From Parvimonas sp035282405 (GTDB lineage Bacteria > Bacillota > Clostridia > Tissierellales > Peptoniphilaceae): a stretch of 64,000 bases of DNA. Positions within the stretch are counted from its first letter, which is position 1, and each line of letters opens with the position of its first letter. Of this stretch, positions 35,461 to 45,430 are shown in pieces. The notes under the pieces were generated by a model. The model ran no database searches and was not told the origin of the DNA. It saw only the letters and a list, made by a program, of their open reading frames with translations. Where the stretch lies: the NCBI RefSeq assembly GCF_035282405.1, contig NZ_JAYKBP010000002.1:62001-126000 (forward strand), read 5' to 3'. Made by a program: the position numbers and the translations under genes.

Positions 35461-36477
35461 TTAATCCTCATATCCATTTGGATTATTTAATTGCCATCTC
35501 CAACTGTCTTCACACATTTCTCTTATTCCATATTTAGCTTTCCAACCAAGTTCTTCCTTTGCCTTAGTAGAATCAGCATAACATTCTGCAATATCTCCAC
35601 TTCTTCTTGGAGTAACTACATATTTTATCTTTTTACCTGTAACTTCTTCAAAATTTTTAATCATATCAAAAACACTATAACCTTCACCTGTTCCAAGATT
35701 ATAAATTCTAACAGCTTTACTGTCTTCAAATTTTTTAATTGCCTTTATATGACCTAAAGCTAAATCCAAAACATGAATATAATCTCTTACACCTGTTCCG
35801 TCTTTTGTTTCATAGTCATCTCCAAAAACTCTAACATAGTCCAATTTACCAACTGCAACTTGAGTTATATATGGTATTAAATTATTAGGAATTCCATTAG
35901 GGTTTTCACCTATTCTACCACTCTTATGAGCTCCAATCGGGTTAAAATATCTAAGAAGAACAATATTCCACTCATTATCGGAAATATATAAATCTGTAAA
36001 AATTTCTTCTAAAAACAATTTGGTTCTTCCATAAGGATTTGTTACAGAAAGTGAAAAATCTTCTTTTATAGGAACTGACTTCGGCTTTCCATAAACAGTA
36101 GCAGAAGAGCTGAAAATTAAATTTTTTACATTAAATTCTCTCATAACTTCTATAAGTTTTATGCTTCCGTTAATATTATTATCATAATATTCTATAGGTT
36201 TTTCAACTGATTCGCCAACAGCTTTAAGCCCTGCAAAATGGATTACACCATAAATATCATTTTCTGAAAAAATCTTCCTAAGTATTTCTTTATCTCTAAC
36301 ATCGCCTTTGTAAAATTTGAATTTTTTACCACTAAGCTCTTCAATTATTTTTAAAACTTTTTCACTAGAGTTGTAAAAATTATCAATTATTACTACATCA
36401 TATCCTTCATTTAAAAGTTCTATACAAGTATGAGAGCCAATATATCCTGCTCCTCCGGTAACTAAAATTTGTTTCAT
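35461..36477 (-). CDS. galE: UDP-glucose 4-epimerase
   Basis: 338 residues, full length. N-terminal Rossmann motif TGGAGYIGSHTC binds NAD; the catalytic SSSATVYG and YGRTK (Tyr-x-x-x-Lys) lie at about 125-155; the substrate loop includes LRYFNPIGAH. It interconverts UDP-glucose and UDP-galactose for galactose use and surface glycans. It is 9 bp behind ribF and 13 bp before the MATE gene. Confidence 0.95.
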   Translation of the reverse strand: MKQILVTGGAGYIGSHTCIELLNEGYDVVIIDNFYNSSEKVLKIIEELSGKKFKFYKGDVRDKEILRKIFSENDIYGVIHFAGLKAVGESVEKPIEYYDNNINGSIKLIEVMREFNVKNLIFSSSATVYGKPKSVPIKEDFSLSVTNPYGRTKLFLEEIFTDLYISDNEWNIVLLRYFNPIGAHKSGRIGENPNGIPNNLIPYITQVAVGKLDYVRVFGDDYETKDGTGVRDYIHVLDLALGHIKAIKKFEDSKAVRIYNLGTGEGYSVFDMIKNFEEVTGKKIKYVVTPRRSGDIAECYADSTKAKEELGWKAKYGIREMCEDSWRWQLNNPNGYED

Positions 36478-36486
36478 CTTTATCTC

Positions 36487-37413
36487 CTATTTTATATTTT
36501 TTATTAATTCTCTACATCTAATTTCATCTTTTTTTAACTGTTCTATAAGTTCCTCAACAGAATTAAATTTTATGTTATCCCTAAGCCTTTCCAAAAAGCA
36601 AAGTTCAATATCTTTTCCATAAATATCTTCGTGAAAATCAAATATATGAGATTCTATCGTGGATTTTTTATTATCAAAAGTTGGATTATGCCCAACACTT
36701 GAAAAACTGAAATATTCTCTACCATATACTATGGTTTTTGTAAAATAAACTCCCTCTTTTACCATAACATAATTAAAAGAAATCTCCAAGTTTGCCGTAG
36801 GATAACCGAGATTTCTACCTCTTTGAAAACCATGAATTACTTTTCCCTTAATTGAAAAATCATCTCCCAACAAATCATTTGCCAATTCAATTTTTCCTGA
36901 TTTTATGTATTCGATAATTTTAGTACTACTAATTTCAATATTATTATAGCTTAATTTATCAACAATGGTACAAGAGAAACCATTTTCTTTCATATATGAC
37001 TTTATAAAATCTGTATTCCCTTCACGATTTTTTGAAAATCTATAATCTTTTCCAACCACAATATGTTTTATATTTAGATTAATAGTTAAAAAATCTAAAA
37101 ATTCTTTTGGAGAAAAATTTTTAATTTTTTCAGAAAATTCAATACTAAAAACATAATCTATTTTAAAATCCTCAAGTTTTATTAATTTATCCGCAAAAGA
37201 CATCATCCTACTTGTATTTTGATGAAAAATTAAATCCTTAGTATGATTTTCAAAAAGAAAAACTGCACTCTTATAACCTTTTTTTAATTTTACATTATTT
37301 AATTCAGAAATCAATTTTTGATGGCCTTTATGAAAGCCGTCAAAATTTCCTAGAGCTATAACAATGTCATCAAATTTAAAATTACTTTCCAAATTCAATT
37401 TAAAATGCTCCAT
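36487..37413 (-). CDS. ribF: Bifunctional riboflavin kinase/FAD synthetase
   Basis: 308 residues. The N-terminal FMN adenylyltransferase domain has ALGNFDGFHKGHQKLI and ISSTKIIEYI. The C-terminal riboflavin kinase domain (~180-308) has GRNLGYPTANL and a GVYFTKTIVYG strand. It makes FMN and FAD in the cytoplasm. First gene of a five-gene run; about 145 bp separate it from the Mrp gene, including a terminator. Confidence 0.95.
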   Translation of the reverse strand: MEHFKLNLESNFKFDDIVIALGNFDGFHKGHQKLISELNNVKLKKGYKSAVFLFENHTKDLIFHQNTSRMMSFADKLIKLEDFKIDYVFSIEFSEKIKNFSPKEFLDFLTINLNIKHIVVGKDYRFSKNREGNTDFIKSYMKENGFSCTIVDKLSYNNIEISSTKIIEYIKSGKIELANDLLGDDFSIKGKVIHGFQRGRNLGYPTANLEISFNYVMVKEGVYFTKTIVYGREYFSFSSVGHNPTFDNKKSTIESHIFDFHEDIYGKDIELCFLERLRDNIKFNSVEELIEQLKKDEIRCRELIKNIK

Positions 37414-37530
37414 AAAAACCTCTTATTTAATCCATATTTTACAATAATTATACAACAAAAATAGCTTAATTTCAATTTTACAAATCGCGAACCATTTAAA
37501 TCTATAAAAAGTCTTATTTACTACATAAAA

Positions 37531-37553
37531 AACGCGTTTGTTTTTAACGCGTT
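37531..37553 (-). terminator. Terminator after the Mrp gene
   Basis: Stem AACGCGTT/AACGCGTT (37531-37538, 37546-37553) with 7-nt loop, followed on the minus strand by a T run. It directly adjoins the stop of the Mrp gene and ends the ABC-ABC-mrp transcript. Confidence 0.8.
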
Positions 37554-37557
37554 CTCT

Positions 37558-38391
37558 CTATAATTTTTCTATTGCATCTAGTATATCTGTTAAACAATCA
37601 GTATCTAATTTTTCTGCTTCACCTTCATCCACCATTTCAGGTATTTTTTTATCAAGAGGAATTTTTGCAACATTTGTAAGTCCAAATTTTCTTGATATGT
37701 AAGGTAAATCACTTTCGCCAAATATATTTACTTCTTCATTACAGCAAGGACATTTAAAATAACTCATATTTTCAACTATTCCAATAATTGGAATATTCAT
37801 CATTCTTGCCATCTTAACTGCTTTTTCAACAATCATAGAAACCAAATCTTGAGGAGATGTTACAATTATAATTCCATCTACAGGTAATGATTGGAAAACT
37901 GTTAGAGGAACATCGCCTGTTCCCGGTGGCATATCAACAAACATATAATCCACATTTTCCCATACCACATCTGTCCAAAATTGTTTTATTACTCCACCTA
38001 TAACTGGACCTCTCCAAATAACCGGATCAGTTTCTTTTTCGATCAATAAATTTATACTCATTATTTTAATTCCATTTTCAGTTCTACAAGGAATAATTCC
38101 TCTTTCATCGATTTGAGCTTTTCTATCAATTCCAAAGGACTTAGGAATAGAAGGTCCTGTAATATCAGCATCTAAAATACCTATTTCCTTTCCTCTTTTC
38201 ATCATTCCCGTAGCAAGCATAGAAGTTACTAAAGATTTCCCAACTCCACCTTTACCACTTATAACACCAATAACTTTTTTTATATCACTAAATTGATTTT
38301 GTTCAACCAATAGACTTTCAAACTCTTCTGATACTCCACAGCTAGATGCACTAGCACATCCAGAGCAACCACCTGAACTACAATTACTCAT
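37558..38391 (-). CDS. Mrp/NBP35-family ATP-binding Fe-S carrier protein
   Basis: 277 residues. A Cys-rich N-terminus (NCSSGGCSGCASASSCG), then a deviant Walker A (ISGKGGVGKSLVTSML), the MSINLLIE and MPPGTGDVPLTVFQSL motifs and a C-terminal FKCPCCN pair of cysteines that can bridge a cluster between subunits. The family delivers Fe-S clusters. It is 9 bp behind the heterodimeric ABC exporter genes; a functional link to them is not obvious. Confidence 0.9.
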   Translation of the reverse strand: MSNCSSGGCSGCASASSCGVSEEFESLLVEQNQFSDIKKVIGVISGKGGVGKSLVTSMLATGMMKRGKEIGILDADITGPSIPKSFGIDRKAQIDERGIIPCRTENGIKIMSINLLIEKETDPVIWRGPVIGGVIKQFWTDVVWENVDYMFVDMPPGTGDVPLTVFQSLPVDGIIIVTSPQDLVSMIVEKAVKMARMMNIPIIGIVENMSYFKCPCCNEEVNIFGESDLPYISRKFGLTNVAKIPLDKKIPEMVDEGEAEKLDTDCLTDILDAIEKL

Positions 38392-38400
38392 AATTTCCCC

Positions 38401-40146
38401 CTATATTTTTAATTCTTCAGAAATATACATTTTATAGTAAATTCCTTTTTTAGCTAACAATTCAAAATGTGTTCCTTGTTCAAGAATATTTCCATTTTCA
38501 ATTAAAACAATTTTGTCACAATGCTTAATCGTTGATAATCTATGTGCAACAATAATAGATGTCTTTCCTTCTAAAATATCCTTCATCTTATTTTGAATGA
38601 TTTTTTCAGTTTCAGTATCTATTGAAGAAGTCGCTTCATCCAATATTAATAATTTTGGATTTTTTATCAAAGCTCTTGCAAAAGAAATTAATTGTTTTTG
38701 ACCGTTTGATATATTATACCCATTTTCTCCAATGACCGTATCTATCCCATCAGGTAATTTAAAAACAAAATCATCTATTCCCAACAAACTACAAACTTCT
38801 AAAATTTCTTCATCAGTTGCATTTTCATTCCCAAATTTTATATTTTCTTTAATAGAAATAGAGAAAAGTTGTGGTTGTTGTAATACATATCCTAAATTAT
38901 TATATAAATTAGTTTTATCAATATTTTTGTAATTTATTCCATCAAGATAAATATTTCCAGAAGTAGGATTGTAAAATTTACAAATCAAATTAACTATTGT
39001 AGATTTTCCACTTCCAGTACTACCAATAAAAGCAACACTTTCTCCTTTTTTTATTTCAAAATTAAAATCTTTTAAAATTAATTTATCATCATCAAAATAA
39101 TGAAAACTTACATTTTCAAATTTTATATTTCCTTCAAAATTCAAGTTATTATCTCTTTCTTCAAGAATTTCATCTTCTTCATATAAAATTTGAAAAACTC
39201 TCTCTGCAGATGCTTGTGCAGATTTTAAGTCAGTAAAAATTTGAGCAAGCATTTTAAATGGTTCAAAAATTTGAAAACTATAAGTTAAAAAACTCAAAAA
39301 GGCTCCATAGGTCATAACATTTTTCATAACTGAAATTGATGAAAAATTAAAAGCAAAACCGACACCAATACTTGCAACAAACATAACTGCAGGTACAAAA
39401 ATAGCTGAAATAAGTATTGATCTTAAATTGTATTTCCTATATCTTTCATTAAAAACTTTAAATTCTTTTTTCTTTTTTTCTTCAATTCCAAGTGCTTTAA
39501 TTGTCTTTATATAACTTAATGACTCCGTATAACTTCTTATAATTTTAGAGTTATAATCTCTTACCTTTCTTTGAAATTTCAAAATATTTTTTTGAAAAAT
39601 TAAAGTTACAATGTAAATTGCAGGTAAAATCAAAAACAACATCAAAGTCAATGTGTAACTTAAATAAAGCATAACAAAAATAGAAATTAACAAGACGATT
39701 ATACTATGGCAAGCATCTATGACTCCCCAGCTAAAAACTTCACTAAGTTTTTGAACATCAGAAGTCAGTCTGGAAATCAACTCTCCAGTTTCATACTTTT
39801 TCATATTTGTCAAAGAGAATTTCTCAATTTTTTCAAAAACAGATTTTCTTATTTCTTTTGAAACTTGATATTCAAGCTTTCCACCAAAAACATAGAAACT
39901 GTAAATTGCAAGAGTTGATATTATAACAAGCGTGAAAAATCCAATGCCTGCAAAAATGAAACCTTTTAAATTTTGCTTTGTTATAAAATCATCAGTTAAT
40001 AATTTTATAGATAAAGGGACAACAGCTTGTAAAATTCCAGAAATCAAAACTACAAACATTAGCATATAAAGTTTTTTGTATTCAATTTTATAAAATTTTA
40101 TTAAATCTCTAAAAACATTTATGTTTACAACTTTCTTTTTATTCAT
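38401..40146 (-). CDS. ABC exporter half-transporter, canonical-catalysis subunit
   Basis: 581 residues: six membrane helices (~1-320) then a nucleotide-binding domain with Walker A GSTGSGKST, Walker B LLILDEATSS (catalytic Glu present) and H-loop VAHRLST. The signature is degenerate, ISNGQKQ instead of LSGGQ. It overlaps the partner gene at 40139 by 8 bp. Together they form a heterodimer of the TM287/288 or BmrCD type, a multidrug, lipid or peptide exporter with one catalytic and one degenerate ATP site. Substrate unknown. Confidence 0.88.
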   Translation of the reverse strand: MNKKKVVNINVFRDLIKFYKIEYKKLYMLMFVVLISGILQAVVPLSIKLLTDDFITKQNLKGFIFAGIGFFTLVIISTLAIYSFYVFGGKLEYQVSKEIRKSVFEKIEKFSLTNMKKYETGELISRLTSDVQKLSEVFSWGVIDACHSIIVLLISIFVMLYLSYTLTLMLFLILPAIYIVTLIFQKNILKFQRKVRDYNSKIIRSYTESLSYIKTIKALGIEEKKKKEFKVFNERYRKYNLRSILISAIFVPAVMFVASIGVGFAFNFSSISVMKNVMTYGAFLSFLTYSFQIFEPFKMLAQIFTDLKSAQASAERVFQILYEEDEILEERDNNLNFEGNIKFENVSFHYFDDDKLILKDFNFEIKKGESVAFIGSTGSGKSTIVNLICKFYNPTSGNIYLDGINYKNIDKTNLYNNLGYVLQQPQLFSISIKENIKFGNENATDEEILEVCSLLGIDDFVFKLPDGIDTVIGENGYNISNGQKQLISFARALIKNPKLLILDEATSSIDTETEKIIQNKMKDILEGKTSIIVAHRLSTIKHCDKIVLIENGNILEQGTHFELLAKKGIYYKMYISEELKI

Positions 40147-41929
40147 TGCTTACATCATATTCCTTACTTTGAATTTCGTTAATTTTACTATACATTCCAT
40201 TTTTCTTAATCAATTCATTATGTTTTCCACTTTCAACTATTCTTCCACCGTCCATCACAATTATATTATCACAATTAGTTATAGTTGAAATTCTATGAGA
40301 AATTAGAATAGAAGTAAATTTTCTATCCATAGATTTTAGTGCATTATTTATCTTTAAATCCGTATTCATATCAACAGCACTTAAGCTGTCATCCAAAATC
40401 AATACTTCAAAAGGTTTTAACAAACTTCTAGCAATAGAAATTCTTTGTTTTTGCCCTCCTGAAAGATTTACACCATTATCAACTACTATTGTTTCATACT
40501 TAGAAGAAAAATTCATAATTTCACTATGAATTGATGAAATTTTAGTAACATCAAAAACACTATTTTCATCAATATCATTATTTACAATTTTTACATTCTC
40601 AAAAATTGACATATTAAAGAGTTCACTATCTTGCATAATTGCAGAAATCTTTTCTCTAATATATCTTTTATTTATCTCTTTTATATTAATATCGTCAATT
40701 AAAATTTCTCCACTTGTTGCTTCAAAAAATCCAAGTAATAGATAGACTATCATGCTTTTACCGCTTCCAGTAGAACCTATAATTCCTAGACTTTCTCCTG
40801 AATTTAGAACAAAACTAATATTATCCAAAACAGTATTATCATTTATTTTTAAACTGACATTTTTAAATTCAATCTTTTCAGAAAAAGAAACATCTCTTAT
40901 TCCATAATCATAATCTTCTTCTGGCAAATCTAAGACTTCATAAATTCTTGATATTGAAACACTTGCCCTTGCCATATCACTAAGTAATTGTCCCATTTGT
41001 CTAATTGGCCAAATAATCATATTAATATAGATAACAAAAGCAATTAAATCTCCGAAATTCATTCGTCCTGTAATAGTTTCATATCCTCCAACTACTAAAA
41101 TAATTGCAAGTTGTAGGAAAGTTAAAAAGTCATTGACAGCTCTAAATCTCGCAAAAGTCTTCATAAAATTATTTTGAGTTATATTAAATTCTTCATTTTT
41201 TTCTCTAAAAAGTTTTAAAATATAATCTTCTCTATTAAAAGCCTTTATAACCCTTATATTAAAAAGAGCTTCTTTTATAAATACCATAAGTTCGCTTTCT
41301 GCTTCATCAGTCTTTTTAAAAATTTCACCTATTTTCTTATAAAAAACAGATGACAAAATGGCAATTACAATACACAGAACTATGCTTATTGTAGCAAGCT
41401 TTAAATTTATTAAGGACATAACAACTATAACCAAAGCTATTGTTGCAATGGAACCAAAAGCATTCACTAGTTGTGCTGAAAAGAGTTTTCTTACAGTCTC
41501 AATATCCGAAGAACTTCTTTGGATTAAATCTCCTGTAGAATAATCATTCAAGCATCTCATATCTAAATTTAAAAATTTATAATACATCTTTTCTTTTAAA
41601 TTATATATCAAATTTTCACAGGCAACATTAGAATAATAATTTCTTAAAAAGATAAAAATACAACTAATACCTGTTAAAATAACAATTACAAAAGCTAATA
41701 TGTATATATTTTCTCTAAGAAAATCTCTACCACCTATAAGATTTACAGCTTTCTCTAAAATATCGTATTTATACTCCTTATTCCCAATTATTGAATCTAC
41801 TGTAATCATAATTACAATAGGTGTAAGTCCGGAAAAAATTTGTATAAAAATTGTAGAAATCATAGAAAGAAAATAAGTCAGTCTATTGTTCTTTAAAATC
41901 TTCCAAAAAAGTCTAATTTCTTTCAACAT
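40139..41929 (-). CDS. ABC exporter half-transporter, degenerate-site subunit
   Basis: 596 residues: six membrane helices and an ATPase domain with Walker A GSTGSGKSM, a canonical LSGGQKQR signature and H-loop ISHRIST. Walker B ends in LILDDSLSAVD, Asp replacing the catalytic Glu. This subunit's Walker B pairs with the degenerate signature of the partner, so one composite site is non-catalytic and the other intact, the expected arrangement for heterodimeric exporters. First gene of the ABC-ABC-mrp operon. Confidence 0.88.
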   Translation of the reverse strand: MLKEIRLFWKILKNNRLTYFLSMISTIFIQIFSGLTPIVIMITVDSIIGNKEYKYDILEKAVNLIGGRDFLRENIYILAFVIVILTGISCIFIFLRNYYSNVACENLIYNLKEKMYYKFLNLDMRCLNDYSTGDLIQRSSSDIETVRKLFSAQLVNAFGSIATIALVIVVMSLINLKLATISIVLCIVIAILSSVFYKKIGEIFKKTDEAESELMVFIKEALFNIRVIKAFNREDYILKLFREKNEEFNITQNNFMKTFARFRAVNDFLTFLQLAIILVVGGYETITGRMNFGDLIAFVIYINMIIWPIRQMGQLLSDMARASVSISRIYEVLDLPEEDYDYGIRDVSFSEKIEFKNVSLKINDNTVLDNISFVLNSGESLGIIGSTGSGKSMIVYLLLGFFEATSGEILIDDINIKEINKRYIREKISAIMQDSELFNMSIFENVKIVNNDIDENSVFDVTKISSIHSEIMNFSSKYETIVVDNGVNLSGGQKQRISIARSLLKPFEVLILDDSLSAVDMNTDLKINNALKSMDRKFTSILISHRISTITNCDNIIVMDGGRIVESGKHNELIKKNGMYSKINEIQSKEYDVSNE

Positions 41930-41989
41930 ACCACCTCATAAAATACCTACATATATTTTAATCTAAATTAGGAAAAAAGGCAAATTTAT

Positions 41990-42018
41990 TTGGATTTATA
42001 AAGTTTTTTTGTTATAAT
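41990..42018 (+). promoter_or_regulatory. Promoter of the choloylglycine-hydrolase-family gene
   Basis: TTGGAT (41990-41995), 17-bp spacer, TATAAT (42013-42018), 19 bp before the ATG. An AGAGGTG site lies between them, so the leader is very short. Confidence 0.65.
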
Positions 42019-42036
42019 ACTTTAAGAGGTGATTTT

Positions 42037-42924
42037 ATGTGTACAACTTTTTCTATTTTTAGAAATGGAGAAACACTGCTTGGAAGAACTATGGATTTAA
42101 GATCTTATCATAGATATGAATTTAAGTATTTCCCAAAAGATTTTAACTATGAAGAAGATGTATTTGGAAATAAATTATATACAAAATACAAAATAATGGG
42201 AGCAACTTTTAAAGATTATGACCATTTAATCGATGGAATAAACGAAAAAGGACTATTAGGATGTACCAATTCTTTTAGAAATGCTATACATTTCAAAAAA
42301 GAACCGGTGGAATCCAAAATAAATTTAACATCTACAAAGATTTTAAATGTATTTTTGACGAATTGCGAATCGCTTGAAGATATAAAAAATCTTGCCACAA
42401 AAATATATATTGTAGAAAAATCCCTTGTTGATGAAAAAAACTATTCAAGACATTATCACTATATGTTTACAGACAAGAATAATAAAAGTTTAATTCTTGA
42501 AATTGAAGACGGAAATTTAAAAGTTTATGAAAATAAATATAATGTAATGACTAACAGTCCAAGTTTTGCAAAGCATATAAGAAATTTAGAAAAATATTTA
42601 GAAAAAAGAGAATTAAAAGGAAATATTTATACCCCTACAAAAAGATTTATAAGAGCATACATAGAGCTAGAAAATTTAAAAACAAATGAATTTTCAGAAA
42701 GCAACGAAAATATTTTATTTAATTCTTTAAAAAAATTTACAATTAGTAAAAAGGATATAGAAAATCTTTCAGAAGACTCACAAAATATAACGCTTTATTA
42801 TTCCGTATCAAACGCAAAAACTTTAAAATATTATCTAAAATATACAAATTTGGAAAATATAAATTCTTTTTCATTTGACGATTTCAAAGACGAAAATAGC
42901 AAAACTACAGTTCAATTTATTTAA
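42037..42924 (+). CDS. Choloylglycine hydrolase/penicillin V acylase-family amidase
   Basis: 295 residues of the Ntn-hydrolase fold. After removal of Met1, Cys2 in MCTTFSIF would be the nucleophile. GRTMDL supplies the conserved Arg and Asp, and VMTNSPSF the oxyanion Asn. The family includes bile salt hydrolases, penicillin acylases and other linear amide hydrolases; the sequence does not tell which. It is slightly shorter than the usual 320-340 residues. No signal peptide. It is monocistronic and followed directly by a REP-like repeat. Confidence 0.85.
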   Translation: MCTTFSIFRNGETLLGRTMDLRSYHRYEFKYFPKDFNYEEDVFGNKLYTKYKIMGATFKDYDHLIDGINEKGLLGCTNSFRNAIHFKKEPVESKINLTSTKILNVFLTNCESLEDIKNLATKIYIVEKSLVDEKNYSRHYHYMFTDKNNKSLILEIEDGNLKVYENKYNVMTNSPSFAKHIRNLEKYLEKRELKGNIYTPTKRFIRAYIELENLKTNEFSESNENILFNSLKKFTISKKDIENLSEDSQNITLYYSVSNAKTLKYYLKYTNLENINSFSFDDFKDENSKTTVQFI

Positions 42925-42992
42925 TAAGAACCCCACCCTTCCACGATGCTTCGCATCGGGTGGGTTCTCGGGAACCTTGTTGTTTCACAATA
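42925..42992 (+). repeat. REP-like palindromic element, copy 1
   Basis: Directly after the stop of the amidase gene. It holds CCTTCCACGATGCTTCGCAT and continues CGGGTGGG, then CGGGAACCTTGTTG and TTTCACAATAA. CGATGC-TTC-GCATCG is a short strong hairpin. Much more GC-rich than its surroundings. Copies in the opposite orientation lie at 54.2 and 57.4 kb. Confidence 0.75.
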
Positions 42993-43002
42993 AAATCAAA
43001 TC

Positions 43003-43271
43003 TTATTCGCCATATCAATTATTTTTTTAATCTATGATTTACTCCCAGTTTGCTTATTTTTAAGATTTCAGCTAACTCTTTTAATGAAAGAGTTGGATTT
43101 TTTGATCTTAACTCGCAAAGTTCAAGTAAATTTTTATCTAAATTCTTTTTCCCATATCTTTTACAAACTTTATTTATTGCATCTATTTGTGTAAACGCAG
43201 TATTCAAAGTTTTGTCCAGATTTACAGTTTCACAATTTGCAAGTCTGTTGGTATTATTTTTTATTTCTTTT
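43003..43271 (-). pseudogene. Duplicated 3' fragment of whiA
   Basis: About 270 bp nearly identical to 46879-47147, the end of whiA. It encodes the C-terminal helix-turn-helix part (LNTAFTQIDAINKVCKRYGK in one frame, then LSLKELAEILKIS) but has lost one A near the end, so it stops at NHRLKK instead of NHRFKKIIDMANKV. It abuts the stop of the TipC-like gene on the right. With the intact whiA it brackets a 3.6-kb segment in direct orientation. Confidence 0.85.
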
Positions 43272-43273
43272 TT

Positions 43274-43951
43274 CTAATCCACTCCATCAAACAATGGACT
43301 TCTTTCTATTTTTACATTCCCTAAATTATCCTTTGAAAATCTTGAGTTTGTATATTTTTCCCAGTCTCCTATTACCTTTTCATACAGCAATTCGTCTGCT
43401 GTTTCTTTTAAGTCTTTTATGGATATATTATATTTTTTCAAATACTCCTTTACTTTTGATATTTCTATAATTCTAGTTTCACCTCTTGGTAATTCCTTAT
43501 CATATATATTTATTTCTTCACAAAATATCTTTTTTTCTTCGTCATATCCATAATATATCCCTATTTCTAATTTTTCTTTAACTGTTTTATTATTAAAACC
43601 AATATTTATTCTTTTCTCATCATAAATAAATTTAAATCCTATACGCCATTCTCCTAATTTTTTTGTTTTATAATTCTCTTCATATCTTTCATATACAGTA
43701 TTATTCCTATAACTCAATTCTTTGACAGATGGATTAACCATAAAATTATTCCTATTCCATTGATGTATTCCGGGTATGTTTCTAAAGGGTGTATTAGCAC
43801 CCCTCTTATATACCTTTTTCTCTCCATAATACATTTCATCAAAGATATTTTTTTCTTTTGGATTTTTTTCTTTATATATTACAAATACTAAAAGTAATGA
43901 TATAAATATTGTTCCTACTATTGCTAATGTTACTTTTACTTTACTTTTCAT
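43274..43951 (-). CDS. Membrane-anchored TipC-like immunity protein
   Basis: 225 residues: an N-terminal membrane anchor (VTLAIVGTIFISLLLVFVIY, ~7-26) and an extracytoplasmic domain. NIFDEMYYGE, IPGIHQWNRNNF and LGEWRIGFKFIYDEKRINIG recall TipC-family immunity proteins, which protect against the lipid II-degrading T7SS effector TelC outside the membrane. The resemblance is from memory and moderate. It overlaps the toxin-like gene upstream by 11 bp, as an immunity gene should. Anchoring outside the cytoplasm fits a wall-precursor-attacking toxin. Confidence 0.55.
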   Translation of the reverse strand: MKSKVKVTLAIVGTIFISLLLVFVIYKEKNPKEKNIFDEMYYGEKKVYKRGANTPFRNIPGIHQWNRNNFMVNPSVKELSYRNNTVYERYEENYKTKKLGEWRIGFKFIYDEKRINIGFNNKTVKEKLEIGIYYGYDEEKKIFCEEINIYDKELPRGETRIIEISKVKEYLKKYNISIKDLKETADELLYEKVIGDWEKYTNSRFSKDNLGNVKIERSPLFDGVD

Positions 43952-45352
43952 TTCTTTTCTCCTGTTTTACATATTCTATAAATTCATTATTATCATTTTC
44001 CAAGTTCTTTATAAAATTATATGCTACTGGATTATACTTTTTTAAACTCTCATCATCTTTAACATAAAATAATGGAAATTTTTTTATTAATATAATTCTT
44101 ACTTCATTTCTAACATATTCTAATCCTACTATTTCCTTAAACATTTTTGCTCTATTTATCGTCCCTTCTCGTATTCCTTTATAGTATTCATTATACACTT
44201 TCATATAATCTCTACTTTTATCTTTATTGTACAGATGTAGAATATTTTCTGCATCTAAATCTGCTTTATAGTCATCTCCATTCATTGATGGCTCTTTAAA
44301 AGCTTGATTAGTAACATCTCCTCTCCATCCTGCCAGTTCAGTTGTATATTTATGAAATTTTAATGGCTTATACAATAGTCCCATTCCATTCGCTAGTCTA
44401 AAAATGCCTTTATTCTGTACTGCTGACATTGTTATTGCTTGATGAGTATAATCTCCAGCACCGTAATATGCTTCTTTATCCCTATTCCACTTCTCTATAA
44501 AATCTTTTATAGTCAAATGTTCTCCATAAACTTTCTTATATTTAGCATATTCTTCTTTAAAGTTATTTCCTTCATAGCTTTTATTATTGATATTATCTAA
44601 CATTTCATTTCCATCACTTGCCTTTTCACCTGAAAATCTATGTTGATTTCCCAATTCATATATCAACTGTGAGTACTCTTTTTTAGTTAACCCTAGTTCT
44701 TTATATATCTCTTCTAAAGAGTATGGTATTTTTCTATATCTTGTATCTTCAAATATGTTTGATATTACCTCTTCCTTATAAAAGTAATTTCCTAAATTTC
44801 CTGAAGTCTCGTCCCATTCAAGTCCGTTATAGTGTAATTCTCCTATAATTCTATTAAATATATAAAATCTTTTCTCTTTAATTAAATGTGCAAATTTTTT
44901 ATCTATTGCTCTTTTTACCTTTAGTATCAAATTTGCTATTCTTTCGTCAAAGCCAAAATCTTTCATTAAGACTTCTTTGTATTCCTTCTCTTCTCTAGTC
45001 TCTATTTTTTTTGCTTCATTTAGTTCGTTTAGTATATTTAGTTTTCTTAGCCATTCTTCTTCTTTTAACTCTTTTATATCAAATTCTCCTGACATTGAAT
45101 TATAACAGCTTGTGTTTTTTATTGCTCTTAACCCTGATTTTATTGCTCTACTTAGCTCTTCTATTTCTCTTGTTATATTCTCTGTGTTTCGATTAAATAA
45201 TCTTAATTTCCATAGTAATTCTTCAAAGTATCTTTTTCTGTCTCCATTTATATATATGCTTTCTTGGAATTCTTTTTTATATTTATATTCTCCTTGTATA
45301 ATTTCATTTGATAATAGCCTTTCTAGTCTTATTTCTTGTGCTCTATATTCTG
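43941..45352 (-). pseudogene. N-terminally truncated LXG-type toxin (TelC-like C-terminus)
   Basis: An ATG-initiated frame of 384 residues runs 43941-45095, but the same frame continues open upstream to the IS boundary at 45353 (including EEIEELSRAIKSGLRAIK-like helical sequence), so the gene has lost its 5' end. The C-terminal part has an Asp-rich pattern, GAGDYTHQAITMSAVQ, then LAGWRGDVTNQAF, then DDYKADLDAENILHLY, which resembles the calcium-dependent TelC-type LXG toxins that destroy lipid II. A TipC-like gene follows with overlap. Without its LXG head it should not be exported unless recombined. The toxin class is a judgement from motifs only. Confidence 0.55.
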
Positions 45353-45430
45353 TGCACCCTACTTATAAAAGTGGACACATTAAATAAATAATAGTATTAT
45401 ATTTATGAACACAAAAAGGAGGTATCTTTT

